DNA of 43,625 nucleotides from JBBREP01 sp036501845 (lineage in GTDB: Bacteria > Actinomycetota > Acidimicrobiia > IMCC26256 > PALSA-610): NCBI GenBank assembly GCA_036501845.1, contig DASXZO010000018.1:1-43625 (forward strand), written 5' to 3'. Within the stretch, counting starts at the first letter, position 1; the number at the start of each line of letters is the position of its first letter. The position numbers and the translations under genes are program-made. The notes under the pieces are model-generated. The model was not told the DNA's origin, made no database searches, and saw only the letters and a list, made by a program, of their open reading frames with translations. Of this stretch, positions 7,650 to 15,018 are shown piece by piece.

Positions 7650-7682
7650 ATCCACAGCCTCGTCCCCAAGCGCTGTGGATAA
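7650..7682. promoter_or_regulatory. Inverted pair of DnaA-box-like sites upstream of dnaE
   Basis: ATCCACAGC (7650-7658) and GCTGTGGAT (7672-7680) form a perfect 9-bp inverted repeat 13 nt apart. The right arm continues to TGTGGATAA (7674-7682), the exact complement of the DnaA box TTATCCACA; the left site (7648-7656, TCATCCACA) has one mismatch. It lies between a possible TATCGT -10 (7615-7620) and the dnaE start. It could be a DnaA control site or, read as RNA, a leader hairpin. Confidence 0.5.
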
Positions 7683-7714
7683 GCGCCGTTTGAAAGAGGT
7701 CGCCGGCCGCCTTC

Positions 7715-7753
7715 GATGACTGATTCGCGATGACTGATTCGCCATGACTGATT
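7715..7753 (+). repeat. Triplicated 14-bp translation-start region of dnaE
   Basis: Two identical 14-bp units (GATGACTGATTCGC at 7715-7728 and 7729-7742) and a third, partly matching unit that starts dnaE (7743-). Each unit carries an ATG (7716, 7730, 7744). The first two open five-codon ORFs (MTDSR, MTDSP) whose TGA stops overlap the next ATG (ATGA), giving a chain of stop-start couplings into dnaE. Confidence 0.85.
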
Positions 7754-10700
7754 CTTTCGTCCACCTGCACCTGCACACCGAGTACTCGATGCTCGACGGG
7801 GCGTCGCGCATCGACGACGTCGTCACCGCAGCGGTGCGCGACGGCATGCCGGCGGTCGGCATCACCGACCACGGCAACATGTACGGCGTCCTGCCGCTGT
7901 TTGCCGCGGCCCGCGAGCAGGGTGTGAAGCCCGTGCTCGGGATGGAGGGTTACTTCACCAACGGCTCACGGTTCGACCGGCCGCGGCGCGCCGAGCACGA
8001 GATCTACCACCTCACGATGCTCGCCGAGAACGACACCGGCTACCACAACCTGATGAAGGTCGCGAGCCAGGCGTACCTCGACGGCTACTACTACAAGCCG
8101 CGCACCGACTGGGACCTCCTCGAGCGCCACCACGAAGGCATCATCGCCACTTCGGGCTGCCTCGGTGGTCTCGTGAGCCAGCTTCTCCTCGCCGGCGAGC
8201 ACGACGCGGCCTACAAGGCCGCGGGCCGCTTCCAGGACATCTTCGGCCGCGACCACTTCTTCGTGGAGTTGCAGGACCACGGCATCGACGACCAGGCGTC
8301 CACGGTCGGTCCGCTGCTCGACATCGCGCACCGGCTCGGCGCGCCGCTGCTCGCCACGAACGACTCCCACTACACCGACAAGCATGACGCCGACGCCCAC
8401 GACGCCTTGCTGTGCGTGCAGACGGGCGCGCTGAAGAGCGACGCGAACCGGTTCAAGTTCGACGGCGAAGAGTTCTACATCAAGTCGGCCGCCGAGATGC
8501 GGGAGCTGTTCGCCGAGCTTCCCGAGGCATGCGACAACACGCTCTGGATCGCCGAGCGGTCCGACGTCGACATCGAGTTCAACAACGCGGTGCTGCCGTC
8601 GTTTCCCGTGCCGCAGGGACACGACGAGGACAGCTACCTGCGCGAGCTCGTGTTCGAAGGCGCCAAATCGCGTTACGGCCAGAGCCCGGCGCTGCATGTG
8701 CTCGAGCGCATCGAGTACGAGCTCGACGTGATCAAGAGCATGGGCTTCTCCGCCTACTTCCTCGTGGTGTGGGACCTCGTGCGCTTCGCCCGCTCGCAGA
8801 AGATCCGGGTGGGTCCGGGCCGGGGGAGCGCGGCGGGCTCGTGCGTGGCCTATTGCCTTCGCATCGTCGACATCGACCCCATCCGTTACGACCTCCTGTT
8901 CGAGCGCTTCCTCAACCCGGGCCGCAAGCAGATGCCCGACATCGACATGGACTTCGACTCTCGCTACCGCGGCGACATGATCAAGTACGCGGCGTCGAAG
9001 TACGGCTCCGACCGTGTGGCGCAGATCATCACGTTCTCCACGATCAAGGCGCGGGCCGCGGTGCGCGACGCGGCCAGGGTGCTCGACTACCCCTACGCCG
9101 TCGGCGACAAGGTGGCCAAGGCGATGCCGCCGCTCGTGATGGGCCGCGACACACCGCTGCACGCCTGCTTCGAGGAGAGCGAGAAGTTCGCCGACGGTTA
9201 CAAGATGGCGGCCGACCTGCGCCAGATGTACGAAGAGGATCCCGACGTCAAGCGCATCGTCGACGTGGCGCGCGGTCTCGAAGGTCTGCGCCGCCAGGAC
9301 GGTATCCACGCCGCGGCGGTGGTGATCACGCGCGACCCGCTCACCGACTACTTGCCGGTGCAGCGCAAGCCCGGTCCCGGCGGCGATGTCTCCGACTCGC
9401 CGATGGTCACGCAATACGAGATGCACGGTGTGGAGGAGCTCGGCCTCCTCAAGATGGACTTTCTCGGTCTGCGCAACCTCGACGTGATGGAGATCGCCGT
9501 CGATCTGATCGAGCAGTCCACGGGTGAGCGGCCCAACATCGACGAGCTGCCGCTCGACGACACCGCCACGTTCGACTTGTTGTGCCGGGCCGACACGATC
9601 GGTGTGTTCCAGCTCGAAGGTGGCCCGATGCGCGCGCTGATCCAGCGGCTCGCGCCCACCTCGTTCGAAGACGTCGCCGCGCTCGTGGCCCTGTATCGCC
9701 CGGGCCCGATGGCGCAGAACTGGCACAACGAGTACGCCGACCGCAAGAACGGGCGCAAGCCGGTCACCTACGACCATGAGTCGCTCGAGGAGATCCTCGC
9801 GCCCACGTTCGGGCTGATGATCTACCAGGAACAGCTGATGCGGGTGTCGCAGAAGCTCGCCGGCTACACGCTCGAAGAAGCCGACAACCTACGCAAGGCC
9901 ACCGGCAAGAAGATCCGCGCGCTCATTGCCAAGGAGCGCACGAAGTTCGTCGAGGGCTGTGTGGCCAACGGTCACACTCCCGATTTCGCCGAGCGCTACT
10001 TCGACACCGTCGAGCCGTTCGCCGACTACTCGTTCAACAAGTCGCACTCGGTGGGATACGGCTTTGTCGCCTACCAAACCGCGTACCTCAAGGCGAACTA
10101 TCCGGTGCAGTACTTCGCGGCGCTGCTCACGTCGGTGAAGACGAACCTCGACAAGGCCGCCGTCTACATCAACGAGTGCCGGTTGCTCGACGTGCCGGTG
10201 CGCAACCCATCTGTGAACGCCAGCGACGTCGACTTCGCGGTGTGCTTTGACAGTCCACGGGAGGAGAGCCCCTCGGGGCGCGAGCCGGCGGCGAGCGAAG
10301 GCCTCGCCCGTCCCACGCGTTCGATGCCACCGGCGAGCGGGGGTGGTAAGGGCGCGATCCTCTTCGGGCTCTCGGCGGTGCGCAACGTGGGCGATGGGGT
10401 GGCGCAGCAGATCAAGCTGGCGCGGGCTGAAGGCGGCCCCTTCACCGACTTCCACGACTTCTGCGACCGCGTCGACGTGAGCGCGCTCAACAAGCGCACG
10501 GTGGAGTCGCTCGTGAAGGCCGGCGCGTTCGACACACTCGGTCATCCGCGGCGCGGGTTGCTCGCGGTGTTCGAGCAGATCATCGAGCAGTCGCTGCACC
10601 GCCGGCGCGAGCGCGAGCAGGGTGTGATGAGCCTGTTCGGCGACGTCGTCGACACGAGCGGCGCGGCGGTGTTCGACGAGCGCACGCCGATTCCCGATCT

Positions 10701-11331
10701 CGAGTTCGACAAGCGCCAGCGCCTCGCCTTCGAGAAGGAGATGCTCGGTCTCTACGTGAGCGAGCACCCGTTGATGGGCGCGCGGCGCACGCTCACACGT
10801 TTGGCCGAGTGCACGATCGGTGAGCTGGTGGAGATGGACGACGGCGCGCTGCGCACTGTCGCGGGCATCGTCACCGGGGTGCAGCGCAAGTACACCAAGC
10901 GCGGCGACCTGATGGCCACGTTCACGTTCGAAGACCTGTCGGGCGCGGTCGACGGCATGGTGTTCCCCAAGACGATGCTCACGGTCGGCAGCCGGCTCAC
11001 CGACGACGCGATCGCGGTGGTGAAGGGCCGTCTTGACAAGCGCGAGGACACGCCGAAGCTCATCGTGATGGAGCTCACGATTCCCGAGCTGTTCGGCGAC
11101 TCTGGCCCGCCCGTGCGAGTGCAGGTGCGCGCCGCCGGTTTCGACGAGCGGCGCGTCAACCGCCTCAAGGACCTACTCGTTGCTCACCCCGGTGACTGCC
11201 CGGTGTTCGTGCACCTGGTGGGCCAGGGCTCCGAGACCGTGCTGCGCCTCGACGACGAGTTCAACTGCGACGGCAGCGCCAGCCTCTGCGCCGAGCTTCG
11301 TGTCGCATTCGGCACGGATGCAATTCGCTGA
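7744..11331 (+). CDS. dnaE: DNA polymerase III subunit alpha
   Basis: 1195 residues, the replicative polymerase of the DnaE1 class. The N-terminal PHP domain begins HLHLHTEYS (8-16) and contains GITDHGN. The palm carries the metal-binding PDIDMDFDS (about 398-406). The finger/tau-binding part includes YQEQLMRVSQKLAGYTLEEAD and FNKSHSVGYG. A C-terminal OB fold follows (TVAGIVTGVQRKYTKRGDLM, about 1038-1057). Length and motif order are normal except for an insertion at about residues 839-869 (SPREESPSGREPAASEG...), which coincides with a copy of the dispersed GC-rich element. The start is the third of three near-identical ATGs. The gene stands alone; an inverted copy of the repeat follows the stop. 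Confidence 0.97.
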   Translation: MTDSFVHLHLHTEYSMLDGASRIDDVVTAAVRDGMPAVGITDHGNMYGVLPLFAAAREQGVKPVLGMEGYFTNGSRFDRPRRAEHEIYHLTMLAENDTGYHNLMKVASQAYLDGYYYKPRTDWDLLERHHEGIIATSGCLGGLVSQLLLAGEHDAAYKAAGRFQDIFGRDHFFVELQDHGIDDQASTVGPLLDIAHRLGAPLLATNDSHYTDKHDADAHDALLCVQTGALKSDANRFKFDGEEFYIKSAAEMRELFAELPEACDNTLWIAERSDVDIEFNNAVLPSFPVPQGHDEDSYLRELVFEGAKSRYGQSPALHVLERIEYELDVIKSMGFSAYFLVVWDLVRFARSQKIRVGPGRGSAAGSCVAYCLRIVDIDPIRYDLLFERFLNPGRKQMPDIDMDFDSRYRGDMIKYAASKYGSDRVAQIITFSTIKARAAVRDAARVLDYPYAVGDKVAKAMPPLVMGRDTPLHACFEESEKFADGYKMAADLRQMYEEDPDVKRIVDVARGLEGLRRQDGIHAAAVVITRDPLTDYLPVQRKPGPGGDVSDSPMVTQYEMHGVEELGLLKMDFLGLRNLDVMEIAVDLIEQSTGERPNIDELPLDDTATFDLLCRADTIGVFQLEGGPMRALIQRLAPTSFEDVAALVALYRPGPMAQNWHNEYADRKNGRKPVTYDHESLEEILAPTFGLMIYQEQLMRVSQKLAGYTLEEADNLRKATGKKIRALIAKERTKFVEGCVANGHTPDFAERYFDTVEPFADYSFNKSHSVGYGFVAYQTAYLKANYPVQYFAALLTSVKTNLDKAAVYINECRLLDVPVRNPSVNASDVDFAVCFDSPREESPSGREPAASEGLARPTRSMPPASGGGKGAILFGLSAVRNVGDGVAQQIKLARAEGGPFTDFHDFCDRVDVSALNKRTVESLVKAGAFDTLGHPRRGLLAVFEQIIEQSLHRRREREQGVMSLFGDVVDTSGAAVFDERTPIPDLEFDKRQRLAFEKEMLGLYVSEHPLMGARRTLTRLAECTIGELVEMDDGALRTVAGIVTGVQRKYTKRGDLMATFTFEDLSGAVDGMVFPKTMLTVGSRLTDDAIAVVKGRLDKREDTPKLIVMELTIPELFGDSGPPVRVQVRAAGFDERRVNRLKDLLVAHPGDCPVFVHLVGQGSETVLRLDDEFNCDGSASLCAELRVAFGTDAIR
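10258..10350 (+). repeat. Dispersed GC-rich element, copy inside dnaE
   Basis: Shares AGCCCCTCGGGGCGCGAG (from 10267) and the right end GCGAGCGGGGGTGG (about 10334-10347) with the copies at 35050-35163 and 35785-35905. The GCCCC-TC-GGGGC core is a hairpin. Here it is read in a different frame from the ruv copies and adds about 30 residues (Ser/Pro/Gly/Arg-rich) to DnaE without breaking the frame. Confidence 0.7.
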
Positions 11332-11332
11332 G

Positions 11333-11413
11333 CTTCGCTGCGCTCGGCGGCGAGCTCCCTGCGCACGCATCTCGCTCGTCCCTCGCTCCTGCGCTGCTCC
11401 GGTCGCCGCGTGA
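11333..11413 (-). repeat. Dispersed GC-rich element, inverted copy after dnaE
   Basis: Read on the minus strand this stretch runs GGAGCGAGGGACGAGCGAGA..GTGCGCAG..GCCGAGCGCAGCGAAGC, closely parallel to GGAGCGACGGAGGAGCGAGA..GTGCGCAG..GGCGAGCGCAGCGAGC in the copy between ruvA and ruvB. It fills most of the 129-bp gap between dnaE and the F420 reductase gene. No gene is seen in it. Confidence 0.65.
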
Positions 11414-11460
11414 GGACGAGTATTTCTCGGGTGATGCGCCCTGCGTGACATCATCACTGC

Positions 11461-12111
11461 ATGAGGATCGGAATTCTGGGGGCGACCGGCCCGGCCGGCG
11501 CGGGTTTGGCCGCGCGGCTCGCGTGCGTCGGCCATGAGGTGTTGTTCGGTTCGCGTGCGGTCGAGAAGGCCAAGGTCGCGGTGGGCGAGCTCCAGAACCA
11601 GTGGGGCGACCGCGTCGACGGTCTGTTCGCGTGCGACAACGCGTGGGCCTGTGACGCGCCGGTCGTGGTGCTCGCGGTGCACGCCGACTCGGTAATTCCC
11701 ACGGTGCGCGAGCACGCCGAGCGCCTCGCCGGCAAGATCGTGGTGTCGATGGCCAACAACCTCACCAAGAACGGCAACGAGTTCAACGCGGTGCTGCCGC
11801 CGCACGGTTCGGTGGCGGCCGAGATCCAGGCGCTGTTGTGGCGCTCGCGCGTGTGCACCGCGTTCCACCTGGTTCCGGCGGCAGAGTTCGCCGATCTCGA
11901 CCACATCATGGAGAGCGACGTGGTGGTGCTCGGTGACGAGGACGAGGCCCGGGCCACGCTGATGGACATCACGAGCTCGATCCCGAACCTGCGCCCGCTC
12001 GACGGCGGCTCGCTGCGCAACGCGGTGGGGATGGAGACCTTCGCCGCGGTGCTCCTCACCATCAACGTCCGCCACAAGATGCGGGCGAGCTTGCGCCTGA
12101 TGACGGTGTGA
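11461..12111 (+). CDS. npdG: NADPH-dependent F420 reductase
   Basis: 216 residues. The Rossmann opening MRIGILGATGPAGAGLAARL is followed by EVLFGSRAVEKAKV (the Ser-Arg after strand two binds the NADP 2'-phosphate) and VVVLAVHADSV. These are the features of F420H2:NADP+ oxidoreductase, which shuttles hydride between coenzyme F420 and NADP in the cytoplasm. SMANNLTKNGNEFNAVLPPH and ALLWRSRVCTAFHLVPAAEF belong to the actinobacterial form, whose substrate loop faces the deazaflavin. Presence of this gene implies the organism makes or uses F420. It is transcribed alone; the neighbour on the right is convergent with only 11 bp between stops. Confidence 0.85.
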   Translation: MRIGILGATGPAGAGLAARLACVGHEVLFGSRAVEKAKVAVGELQNQWGDRVDGLFACDNAWACDAPVVVLAVHADSVIPTVREHAERLAGKIVVSMANNLTKNGNEFNAVLPPHGSVAAEIQALLWRSRVCTAFHLVPAAEFADLDHIMESDVVVLGDEDEARATLMDITSSIPNLRPLDGGSLRNAVGMETFAAVLLTINVRHKMRASLRLMTV

Positions 12112-12122
12112 CGGTCTGACGC

Positions 12123-12920
12123 TCAGTTCGCGGGTTCGTGCGGCGCGCGGCGGAAGTAGTGCCGGTACACGCCGTCGATACCCGAGCCGTGGAGCGTCAT
12201 GCCGCCGTCGACCACCAGGTTCTGGCCAGTGATGAATCGAGCCTGGTCCGACACGAGGAACGTCACGACGTCGGCGATGTCCTCGGGCTCGCCGATGCGG
12301 GCGGCCGGCGTCTTCGCAACCATGCGGTCGGCGATCGTTTCGTCGTTCACGAGAAACGTCGTGAGCGCGGTGGAGATCATCCCTGGTGACACCGCGTTGG
12401 CGCGGATGATCGGTCCGTACTCGAGCGCGAGGCTCGCAGTGAGGCCGATCACGCCTACCTTCGCCGCGGCGTAGGCCGCCTCGCCCTCGGCCGGGCGCAC
12501 GCCGCTGATCGACGCGGTCGACACGATGCGACCGTCGCCGTTGGCGAGGAGGTGCGGGATCGCCGAGTGAATCGTGAAGAACACGCCGTCGAGGCAGATG
12601 CTCGTGATGCGGCGCCAGTCTTCGGGTGTCATGTCGCCGATCGCTGCCATCCACCCGACACCGGCGTTGGCGAACACGATCGAGAGCCCACCGAGCTCAC
12701 GTGCCGCGGCGTCGACTGCGGTCTGCACCGCGTCGGCGTCGGCCACGTCGACCGTGGCGGCCACGCCGCCGATCTCAGCTGCGACGGCCTTGGCCCCTTC
12801 GGCGTCGACGTCGAGTACTGCAACGCGCGCGCCTTCCTGTGCGAATCGCCGGCACGTTGCGCGGCCAATACCTGATGCACCGCCGGTGACGATGGCCCGA
12901 TGCCCGTCGAGAAGTCCCAT
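12123..12920 (-). CDS. SDR family NAD(P)-dependent oxidoreductase
   Basis: 265 residues of classical short-chain dehydrogenase: cofactor motif TGGASGIG (12-19), VLDVD after strand two (Asp favours NAD over NADP), FANAG, catalytic Ser in STASISG, YAAAK (Tyr/Lys catalytic pair), then NAVSPGMISTALT and the C-terminal GQNLVVDGGMTL. It reduces or oxidises a hydroxyl/keto group on an unknown substrate. The ATG at 12920 lies 9 nt after a TACGCT -10 box on the minus strand (12930-12935), which fixes the start. Convergent with npdG; no operon partner. Confidence 0.9.
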   Translation of the reverse strand: MGLLDGHRAIVTGGASGIGRATCRRFAQEGARVAVLDVDAEGAKAVAAEIGGVAATVDVADADAVQTAVDAAARELGGLSIVFANAGVGWMAAIGDMTPEDWRRITSICLDGVFFTIHSAIPHLLANGDGRIVSTASISGVRPAEGEAAYAAAKVGVIGLTASLALEYGPIIRANAVSPGMISTALTTFLVNDETIADRMVAKTPAARIGEPEDIADVVTFLVSDQARFITGQNLVVDGGMTLHGSGIDGVYRHYFRRAPHEPAN

Positions 12921-12929
12921 GGAGACGGC

Positions 12930-12935
12930 AGCGTA
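12930..12935 (-). promoter_or_regulatory. -10 box, leaderless promoter of the SDR gene
   Basis: TACGCT on the minus strand with 9 nt to the ATG at 12920. Confidence 0.5.
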
Positions 12936-13025
12936 GAGCCAACGGCCGTGCGCTTGCTCGGTGAGAGACCGTCGCTACCTTCGCACAATGCGCTCGAAAG
13001 CCACTTCGAGCCACGTGCTTCCCCG

Positions 13026-13031
13026 TACGGT
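13026..13031 (+). promoter_or_regulatory. -10 box, leaderless promoter of the lipoprotein gene
   Basis: TACGGT with 8 nt to the ATG at 13040. Confidence 0.5.
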
Positions 13032-13039
13032 GTCGAGTC

Positions 13040-13726
13040 ATGAAACGTGTGTGGAGAACATGCGCAATCGCCGGCGCCGCGGCGCTCGTGATGGCTGCGT
13101 GCGGCGGGAGCTCGGCGAAGGCTGATCCGGCGAAGGACCTCGCCACTGCGAAGGCGGCGACGCTCACTGCAACCGACCTCCCGGGTTACACCGCTACGCC
13201 CGACACGTCGTCGAGCGATGACACCCCGGCCGCGTTGAAGACGCAGTTCGCCAATTGCAGTCACGAGCCGAAGTCGTTCTTCGCCGACACGCCGGGCGAG
13301 CAGAAGGGTCATTCGCCCGATTTCAAGAAGGGCAACACCACGGTGTCCGCGGAGGTGGATGTGGAACCGACGCGCAGCGATGTCGACACCGAGTGGAAGG
13401 AGATCTCCAAGTCGGGGATCGAAACGTGTCTGGGTCAATTGTTCACAGCCGTGTTCAAATCGTCGGCGTCGGGCGTGACCGTGGGCAAGGCCACAGCGAC
13501 GCGGTTCACCGTCGGCGTCGGCAGCCGGTCGGTGGGCTACGCGATGAAGATCACCGCCGCTGAGGGTGGCCAGTCGATCGACGCGTACATCGACCTCTTG
13601 GTCGCGGCGCGCGACCGCGCCGGTGTCGAGCTCGATGCCGTGAGCGTGGGCCAACCGTTCGATCGCGCCACCGAGAAGAAGCTCGTCCAAACCATGTACA
13701 ACCGGGTCGGCTCGAAGGCCAGCTAA
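13040..13726 (+). CDS. Predicted lipoprotein of unknown function
   Basis: 228 residues. The N-terminus MKRVWRTCAIAGAAALVMAAC-GGSS is a lipoprotein signal with the lipobox ending at Cys21, so the protein should be anchored on the outer face of the membrane. The mature part has two cysteines in conserved-looking positions (FANCSHEP and GIETCLGQLF), probably a disulfide, and alternating strand/helix character, but no family is recognised. It sits between a divergent SDR gene and mshC, which has its own promoter, so it is likely monocistronic. A solute-binding or envelope role is possible but unsupported. Confidence 0.78.
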   Translation: MKRVWRTCAIAGAAALVMAACGGSSAKADPAKDLATAKAATLTATDLPGYTATPDTSSSDDTPAALKTQFANCSHEPKSFFADTPGEQKGHSPDFKKGNTTVSAEVDVEPTRSDVDTEWKEISKSGIETCLGQLFTAVFKSSASGVTVGKATATRFTVGVGSRSVGYAMKITAAEGGQSIDAYIDLLVAARDRAGVELDAVSVGQPFDRATEKKLVQTMYNRVGSKAS

Positions 13727-13737
13727 CAGCAATCCAG

Positions 13738-13743
13738 TATCGT
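13738..13743 (+). promoter_or_regulatory. -10 box, leaderless promoter of mshC
   Basis: TATCGT with 8 nt to the GTG at 13752. Confidence 0.5.
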
Positions 13744-13751
13744 CACGCGTC

Positions 13752-14936
13752 GTGATCCGGCTCTACGACACTGCGCAGCGCGAGGTGGTGCCGTTCGAGC
13801 CGGGGCCGAACGTGTCGATGTACGTGTGCGGCATCACGCCGTACGACTCCACGCACCTCGGCCACGCCGCCACCTACCTCACCTACGACATCCTCATCCG
13901 CCGGCTCGAGGAGCTCGGCCACGAGGTGCGGATGGTGCGCAACGTGACCGACGTCGACGACTCGATCCTGCCCAAGGCACGCGAGCTCGGCGTGCACTAT
14001 CTCGACCTCGCCGCATCGGAGATCGCCCGGTTCCACGCCGACATGGACGCGCTCGAGATGCGCCCGGCGGTCGCCGAACCGCGAGCCACCGACGCGATCG
14101 ACGGCATCATCGAGCTGGTTGCCCAGCTCCTCGAACGTGGCCATGCGTACGCCAGCGAGGGCAGCGTCTACTTCGACGTGTCGACCTTCCCGCGTTACGG
14201 CGCGCTTTCGCACTACTCACCTGAGCACATGCTGGAACTGGCCCGCGAGCGTGGCGGTAACCCCGACGACCCGCACCGCCGGGCTCCGCTCGACTTCGTG
14301 TTGTGGCAGCCGAGCCTGGCCGACGAGCCGGTATGGGACGCCCCGTTCGGCGCCGGGCGCCCGGGCTGGCACATCGAATGCAGCGCGATGAGCATGGCCG
14401 AACACGGGCCCACGATCGACCTGCACGGTGGCGGCACCGACCTGATCTTCCCGCATCACGAGTGCGAGATCGCGCAGAGCGAGTCGGTCACGGGCGAGCC
14501 GTTCGTGCGGCACTGGATGCACAGCGCGATGGTCGAGTACGAGGGCGAGAAGATGAGCAAGTCGCTCGGCAACCTCGTGTTCATCAGCGATCTTGTGAAG
14601 GTGGCCGACCCGCGAGCGATCCGCCTGGCTCTACTGCACCACCACTACCGCAGCGGTTTCGAGTGGTTCGACACCGACATCGACGACGGCACCGCGCTGC
14701 TGCATCGCTTGCACGCCGCGGCCCGCGTCGAATCCGGCCCCGACCCGCGGCCATTCGCCGATCGGGTTCGCGGTGCCCTCGACGACGACCTCGACGCGCC
14801 GCGCGCCATCGAGGCCCTGGGCGACCTCGCCGACGCGATGCTTTCGGGTGGCGACGATCCGAGTGCGCGCCCGGTGCTCTGCGACCTCGGCGCCCTCGTG
14901 GGTGTCGACCTCGAACGCCCGATCACGCGCGCCTGA
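13752..14936 (+). CDS. mshC: Cysteine:1D-myo-inosityl 2-amino-2-deoxy-alpha-D-glucopyranoside ligase
   Basis: 394 residues resembling a shortened cysteinyl-tRNA synthetase. The signature YVCGITPYDSTHLGHAATYL (24-43) has GIT-PYD where CysS has GPT-VYD, and this is the MshC form. WHIECSAMSM and FPHHECEIAQSE contain the zinc ligands that hold the substrate cysteine, and KMSKS lies near residue 270. CysS has an extra C-terminal tRNA-binding domain that is absent here. MshC joins cysteine to GlcN-inositol using ATP, the penultimate step of mycothiol synthesis, so the cell should use mycothiol as its low-molecular-weight thiol. GTG start 8 nt after a TATCGT -10 box. A hairpin with a short T-run separates it from thrS. 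Confidence 0.88.
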   Translation: MIRLYDTAQREVVPFEPGPNVSMYVCGITPYDSTHLGHAATYLTYDILIRRLEELGHEVRMVRNVTDVDDSILPKARELGVHYLDLAASEIARFHADMDALEMRPAVAEPRATDAIDGIIELVAQLLERGHAYASEGSVYFDVSTFPRYGALSHYSPEHMLELARERGGNPDDPHRRAPLDFVLWQPSLADEPVWDAPFGAGRPGWHIECSAMSMAEHGPTIDLHGGGTDLIFPHHECEIAQSESVTGEPFVRHWMHSAMVEYEGEKMSKSLGNLVFISDLVKVADPRAIRLALLHHHYRSGFEWFDTDIDDGTALLHRLHAAARVESGPDPRPFADRVRGALDDDLDAPRAIEALGDLADAMLSGGDDPSARPVLCDLGALVGVDLERPITRA

Positions 14937-14956
14937 CCCGTTCGTGGTGCACCAAC

Positions 14957-14976
14957 CCCGCTGCTGCGGGCGTTTT
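14957..14976 (+). terminator. Probable intrinsic terminator between mshC and thrS
   Basis: CCCGC-TGCT-GCGGG hairpin followed by CGTTTT. The stem is short (5 bp, all G-C) and the T-run has four Ts, so efficiency may be modest. Confidence 0.55.
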
Positions 14977-15003
14977 GCACCCGGTGTGGGGAGGGCGCGC
15001 CCG

Positions 15004-15009
15004 TAGAAT
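15004..15009 (+). promoter_or_regulatory. -10 box, leaderless promoter of thrS
   Basis: TAGAAT with 9 nt to the ATG at 15019. No T-box leader is possible in so short a region. Confidence 0.55.
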
Positions 15010-15018
15010 CGCTGGACT

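Noticed and set aside
13752..14936. Annotation as cysteinyl-tRNA synthetase
   Set aside because: The GIT-PYD signature and the lack of the C-terminal tRNA-binding domain fit MshC, not CysS.
14975..15009. TTGCAC at 14975 (thrS) and similar TTG hexamers upstream of pdxS and yajC as -35 boxes
   Set aside because: They lie 23-24 nt before the -10 boxes, too far for a normal sigma-70 promoter; the recurrence is curious but three cases are not enough.
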